A stretch of 6,785 nt of DNA. Origin: Candidatus Geothermarchaeota archaeon (GTDB lineage: Archaea > Thermoproteota > Nitrososphaeria > Geothermarchaeales > JDFR-13). The stretch's first letter is position 1; every line of letters begins with the position of its first letter. This document shows positions 3,584 through 6,785 of this stretch, one piece after another. The notes beneath the pieces are model-generated. The model worked only from the letters and a program-made list of their open reading frames with translations. It did not search any database and had not been told where the DNA came from. The stretch spans positions 1 through 6,785 of the forward strand of contig WAMZ01000080.1 of NCBI GenBank assembly GCA_015522055.1. The letters run 5' to 3'. A program made the position numbers and the translations under genes.

Positions 3584-6394
3584 ATGAAGAGCCTGCTAGA
3601 GCCAGCGATAGAGAGCCTACTAAGAGAGAGGGGATTCCATAAGCTAACCGAGCCTCAGATAAAGGCCATCCCCCACATCCTAAGGGGAGAGCATACTCTG
3701 ATAATGGCCCCCACAGGGAGCGGGAAGACCGAGGCCGCACTACTACCGATCCTCCAAAAGATGATGAGAGAACATGTGGGGGGAATAAAACTCGTTTATA
3801 TAACCCCCCTAAGAGCCCTGAATAGAGACCTTATAGACCGCATATCATGGTGGGCAGGTAGGCTGGGCTTCAGGGCGACGGTCAGACATGGAGATACTCC
3901 ACCTAAGGAGAGGAGGAGCCAAGCATTATTATCCCCAGATATCCTCATAACAACCCCTGAAACCTTCTCACTACTCCTTAATACCAAGGTAATGAGGAGG
4001 CACCTCGAGTCCATCAAGTATCTAATTGTGGACGAGCTACATGAACTCATCGAGTCCAAGAGAGGCGTACAGCTAAGCATAAACATGGAGAGACTGGCAT
4101 ATGAAGCAGGTGAGTACCAGAGGATAGGGCTCTCGGCAACGATAGGCTCCCCCGAGAAGGCTCTAGAATACCTAGTAGGGGTGGGAAGGAGTGGAGTTAT
4201 AGTATCGACAGACATCACCAAGATGATGAAGATAGATATACATTACCCCAAGCCAGAACCCCTCGACTATCAACTCTCAGGAAGCCTATACACCTACCCA
4301 AGCGTAGTGGCTAGGGTCCGTACAATAAGGGATATCATAGCGAGACACAAAGCCACCCTTGTATTCACCAACACAAGGCCTATGGCAGAGATCCTAGGAA
4401 GTAGACTATACCTATATGACGATGAATTACCGATTATGGTTCACCACGGGTCACTAAGTAGGGATATAAGGGTCAAGATAGAGAACATGCTGAAGACTGG
4501 TAAGATAAGAGGAATAATATGTACATCCTCACTGGAGCTAGGTATAGATGTAGGCCATATAGATATGGTGATACAATACAACTCACCTAGGCAAGCCTCA
4601 CGCCTAGTCCAGCGAGTCGGAAGAAGCGGGCACTGGATAGAGAAGGTATCCAAAGGGGCGGTGGTCGTACAGGATCTAGACGACTATCTAGAGTCTCTAA
4701 TAATTAGGAATAGGGTTATGAGGGGGGAGTTGGAGGAGATAAAGATCCTTGAGAAACCAATAGATGTATTGGCCCATGAGATAGCTGGAATCCTAACCCG
4801 GCAGAACAGTATACATATAGACGATTTATACAGCATAGTCAAGAGAAGCATATACTATCGAGGTATGTCTAAAGAGGAACTGGAGAACGTCCTTAGATTC
4901 CTAACAAGCCTAACCGATAGATACATCTATTATGACGCAGACACCGGCCTTATCAAGAGACCAATAAACAGGAGACGTCTATTCGAATACTATTACAGCG
5001 TACTATCAATGATACCAGAGGTAAAGCAATACCTTGTAATCGACGACGAGACCACGACACCCATAGGCGTCCTAGATGAGGAGTTCATCGCGGTCTATGG
5101 AGAGCCCAATACCAAATTCATTATAAGTGGGAGGCCCTGGAGAATTATCCAAATATATAAGAATAAGGTGTTTGTAAAGCCGGAGGAAGACTTTATAGGC
5201 GCGATACCCCATTGGGTCGGCGAGGAGATACCAGTCCCATATGAAGTTGCCCAAGAAGTAGGTGCACTAAAGAGAGAGATAGAGGAGGCATACCATGCTA
5301 AGGGGGACCAAGGAATAGATGAATACACCAAAGAAGCGGGTCTAGAAAGAGATGCATTAAAAATATTAATTGAGACAGTTAAACAGGGGTATAGGCTACC
5401 AACAGATAAGACGATAACCATAGAGAGGTATCAAGACAAGATAATCGTCAATATACATGGAGGCACCCTCATAAACAGAAGTATAGCAAGCATATTAGCC
5501 ACAGTTCTATTCGACATGTATGGAGAGACGGTGGAAGTCTCCAGCGAACCCTATAGGATAATCTTCAGAGCTGTTGGGCTCAGACCCAAAGATATAAAAG
5601 AAATATTAATGGCTAAATGGGACTACCACACCTACTTCAGGAAAGCAGTAACATCGAGTAACATATTCCTATGGAGGCTTATCCACGTAGCTAGACGTAT
5701 GGGGATAGTCTCCAGGGAAAGATCTCTATCTAGGAGAGAGGCGGAGATGCTTAAGAACGCATTGGAGGGCACCCCCGTATATGAAGAGGCGTATAGAGAG
5801 ACCAGTATAAAGGACTATGATAGGGATGCAACACTAAACTATCTAGCGAAGATAAAGGGGGGAGAGATAGATATAGTGGTCTATGATGAGGCGACTCCAT
5901 TAACCAGGGACTACCTAGAGAGGTATGAAGTGAAGTTTGAGGCTATAGAGGTCGATAGGGGGAGGAAACTAAGAATATTATCCAAGAAAGTCAAGCTACT
6001 CAACGAGGTCAGGACATTCATATGCCTAGACTGCCTAGAGAACATATGGGAGGCCAGGATAAAGGACTTACCAGAAAAGCCGGTATGCACCAGATGCGGG
6101 GGGAATAAGATAGGGTTAACCATCAAGAATATAGACGAGATATTACCGCTAATCTACAGGTATAAGCGTGACCCCAAACAGCTAAAGAGAAGCAAGGTAT
6201 GGAGAGACATCCTAAAGAGTGGGGAGATCATAGCTAAGAATGGCAGGCTTGGAGCCATACTCCTAGCCAGCGAAAACCTAAGCTATAAGGATATCGAGGA
6301 GCTACTAACAAGATATAGAGAGCCTTCTGACAAACTATACGAAGAGATCATTAGAAGAGAGAACATTAATCTCCTCCGGAAGTTCCGGAGCTAG
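3584..6394 (+). CDS. Lhr-family SF2 DEAD/DEAH-box helicase
   Basis: 936-residue ATP-dependent nucleic-acid helicase of the Lhr (large helicase-related) family. Motifs in order: Q-motif region GFHKLTEPQIKAIP (17-30), Walker A APTGSGKT (42-49), TPLRALNRDL (74-83), TTPET (123-127), DELH (150-153), SAT (184-186), VFTNTR (260-265), HHGSLSRDIR (287-296), SSLELGIDVG (315-324) and QRVGRSGH (343-350). The remainder is the winged-helix and Lhr core plus a long C-terminal domain. Near the end four cysteines (814, 817, 835, 838; CLDC and CTRC) form a probable zinc knuckle. Lhr proteins unwind RNA:DNA and branched DNA 3' to 5' and are linked to repair. Every catalytic motif is intact and the length is normal. 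It may share a transcript with the DUF211 gene 43 bases upstream. The 3' end overlaps the convergent gene by 29 bases. The archaeal subgroup (aLhr1 or aLhr2) cannot be set by eye. Confidence 0.95.
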   Translation: MKSLLEPAIESLLRERGFHKLTEPQIKAIPHILRGEHTLIMAPTGSGKTEAALLPILQKMMREHVGGIKLVYITPLRALNRDLIDRISWWAGRLGFRATVRHGDTPPKERRSQALLSPDILITTPETFSLLLNTKVMRRHLESIKYLIVDELHELIESKRGVQLSINMERLAYEAGEYQRIGLSATIGSPEKALEYLVGVGRSGVIVSTDITKMMKIDIHYPKPEPLDYQLSGSLYTYPSVVARVRTIRDIIARHKATLVFTNTRPMAEILGSRLYLYDDELPIMVHHGSLSRDIRVKIENMLKTGKIRGIICTSSLELGIDVGHIDMVIQYNSPRQASRLVQRVGRSGHWIEKVSKGAVVVQDLDDYLESLIIRNRVMRGELEEIKILEKPIDVLAHEIAGILTRQNSIHIDDLYSIVKRSIYYRGMSKEELENVLRFLTSLTDRYIYYDADTGLIKRPINRRRLFEYYYSVLSMIPEVKQYLVIDDETTTPIGVLDEEFIAVYGEPNTKFIISGRPWRIIQIYKNKVFVKPEEDFIGAIPHWVGEEIPVPYEVAQEVGALKREIEEAYHAKGDQGIDEYTKEAGLERDALKILIETVKQGYRLPTDKTITIERYQDKIIVNIHGGTLINRSIASILATVLFDMYGETVEVSSEPYRIIFRAVGLRPKDIKEILMAKWDYHTYFRKAVTSSNIFLWRLIHVARRMGIVSRERSLSRREAEMLKNALEGTPVYEEAYRETSIKDYDRDATLNYLAKIKGGEIDIVVYDEATPLTRDYLERYEVKFEAIEVDRGRKLRILSKKVKLLNEVRTFICLDCLENIWEARIKDLPEKPVCTRCGGNKIGLTIKNIDEILPLIYRYKRDPKQLKRSKVWRDILKSGEIIAKNGRLGAILLASENLSYKDIEELLTRYREPSDKLYEEIIRRENINLLRKFRS

Positions 6395-6785
6395 CCTTCA
6401 GCCTACTAACCAGCAATGCACCGAACTTATCCACATCCACCTCGAGATAAGTCCTTAGACCCGGCATAAGCCTATCATCCCTCTCCAAGATATATCCAAG
6501 CCTAATAAGCTTACCGAGGGATATCAAAGCCCTATTCTTACCAAACTTCCTAGAGAGTACATCCACAACCTCCTTCTTAGACGCCCCACCCTCACCCGAT
6601 AAAATATATGCAAGGGATACTGCGAGACAAGCTATATCTATTTGGCTCAAGCCACTGGTCTTAATATCGGTGAGTAAAGACCTATATATAGGCTTGACAA
6701 TATAATGTCTCCACCTCTCCCCCTCCATCTCAACCTCTACACGCTCAACCCTCAGACCCAGAGGCTCAATAAACTTATTAAACTC
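6366..6785 (-). CDS. possible winged-helix protein of unknown function (5' end outside window)
   Basis: The frame stays open to the right edge (visible fragment begins EFNKFIEPLGLRVERVEVEM), so ATG 6728 is probably internal and the gene is 5'-truncated; 139 residues are seen. The first ~35 look strand-rich. Residues ~47-100 of the fragment suggest a winged helix: SQIDIACLAVSLAYILSG, then GGASKKEVVDVLSRKFG, then ALISLGKLIRLGYILERDD, where the repeated helix-turn pattern and the GYI ending recall small wHTH proteins, distantly including ScpB-like segregation proteins. That resemblance is weak and I give no name. The tail (LKASSGTSGGD) is low-complexity and is encoded by the inverted repeat at 6374-6390. 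It converges on the helicase gene, so the pair is not co-transcribed. Confidence 0.75.
   Translation of the reverse strand, partial: EFNKFIEPLGLRVERVEVEMEGERWRHYIVKPIYRSLLTDIKTSGLSQIDIACLAVSLAYILSGEGGASKKEVVDVLSRKFGKNRALISLGKLIRLGYILERDDRLMPGLRTYLEVDVDKFGALLVSRLKASSGTSGGD
6374..6390. repeat. perfect 8-1-8 inverted repeat inside overlapping gene ends
   Basis: CTCCGGAA-G-TTCCGGAG is a perfect palindrome within the 29-base overlap of the helicase and the convergent gene. It encodes LRKFR at the end of one protein and SGTSG at the end of the other. In RNA from either strand it would form a 6-bp GC-rich stem with a 5-base loop. It may be a bidirectional 3'-end structure, but no T-run follows on either side, so a classical terminator is not supported. 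Confidence 0.6.

Noticed and set aside
3321..3740. Minus-strand open frame of 139 codons
   Set aside because: It spans antisense to both the DUF211 and helicase genes and shows typical shadow composition (Ser/Leu-rich).
3796..6126. Several minus-strand open frames of 60-141 codons
   Set aside because: All lie inside the intact helicase gene, whose motifs are complete; none has a domain or a promoter.
1..6785. CRISPR array, tRNA/rRNA genes, insertion sequences, prophage or known defence genes
   Set aside because: No spaced repeats, cloverleaf sequence, transposase motifs or terminal inverted repeats with target duplications were found on either strand by reading.

Overview
The window looks like a piece of chromosome from a hyperthermophilic member of the Thermoproteota (Crenarchaeota). 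The signs are a short archaeal XPF nuclease, a TrmB-family regulator, a DUF211 protein and an Lhr-type helicase, together with heavy use of ATA and AGG codons, several TTG starts, archaeal TATA boxes and at least one probable leaderless start. The genus cannot be fixed from the sequence alone. No rRNA, tRNA, CRISPR array, insertion sequence or phage gene was seen. Coding density is very high and the longest gene-free gap is 61 bases.

Layout: (1) Bases 2-391 (+) hold the 3' end of an XPF/ERCC4 nuclease gene, cut by the left edge. (2) It converges, with a 5-base gap, on a two-gene minus-strand unit. That unit is a TrmB-like regulator (1838-1071) followed by an unrecognised 222-residue protein (1065-397), whose probable ribosome binding site overlaps the regulator's stop codon. 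(3) A 61-base divergent promoter region (1839-1899) with two small palindromes and a central AT-rich box separates the regulator from a nucleotidyltransferase-fold protein (1900-2586, +). (4) Next on the plus strand are a VIT1/CCC1-type membrane transporter (2622-3200) and a DUF211 protein (3262-3540). (5) A large Lhr-family SF2 helicase (3584-6394, +) follows, with a 7-bp inverted repeat around the TATA-like box in front of it. (6) Its 3' end overlaps by 29 bases a convergent minus-strand gene (6366-6785, cut by the right edge) that encodes a possible winged-helix protein. A perfect 17-base inverted repeat lies inside the overlap and is part of both coding sequences.

How the genes may work together: XPF and Lhr are nucleic-acid maintenance genes, and nothing ties them functionally to the genes between them. 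The least understood unit is regulator + unknown protein / nucleotidyltransferase, arranged around one compact control region. The transporter and DUF211 gene may form a second small functional pair. Everything beyond family assignment is inference from gene order.
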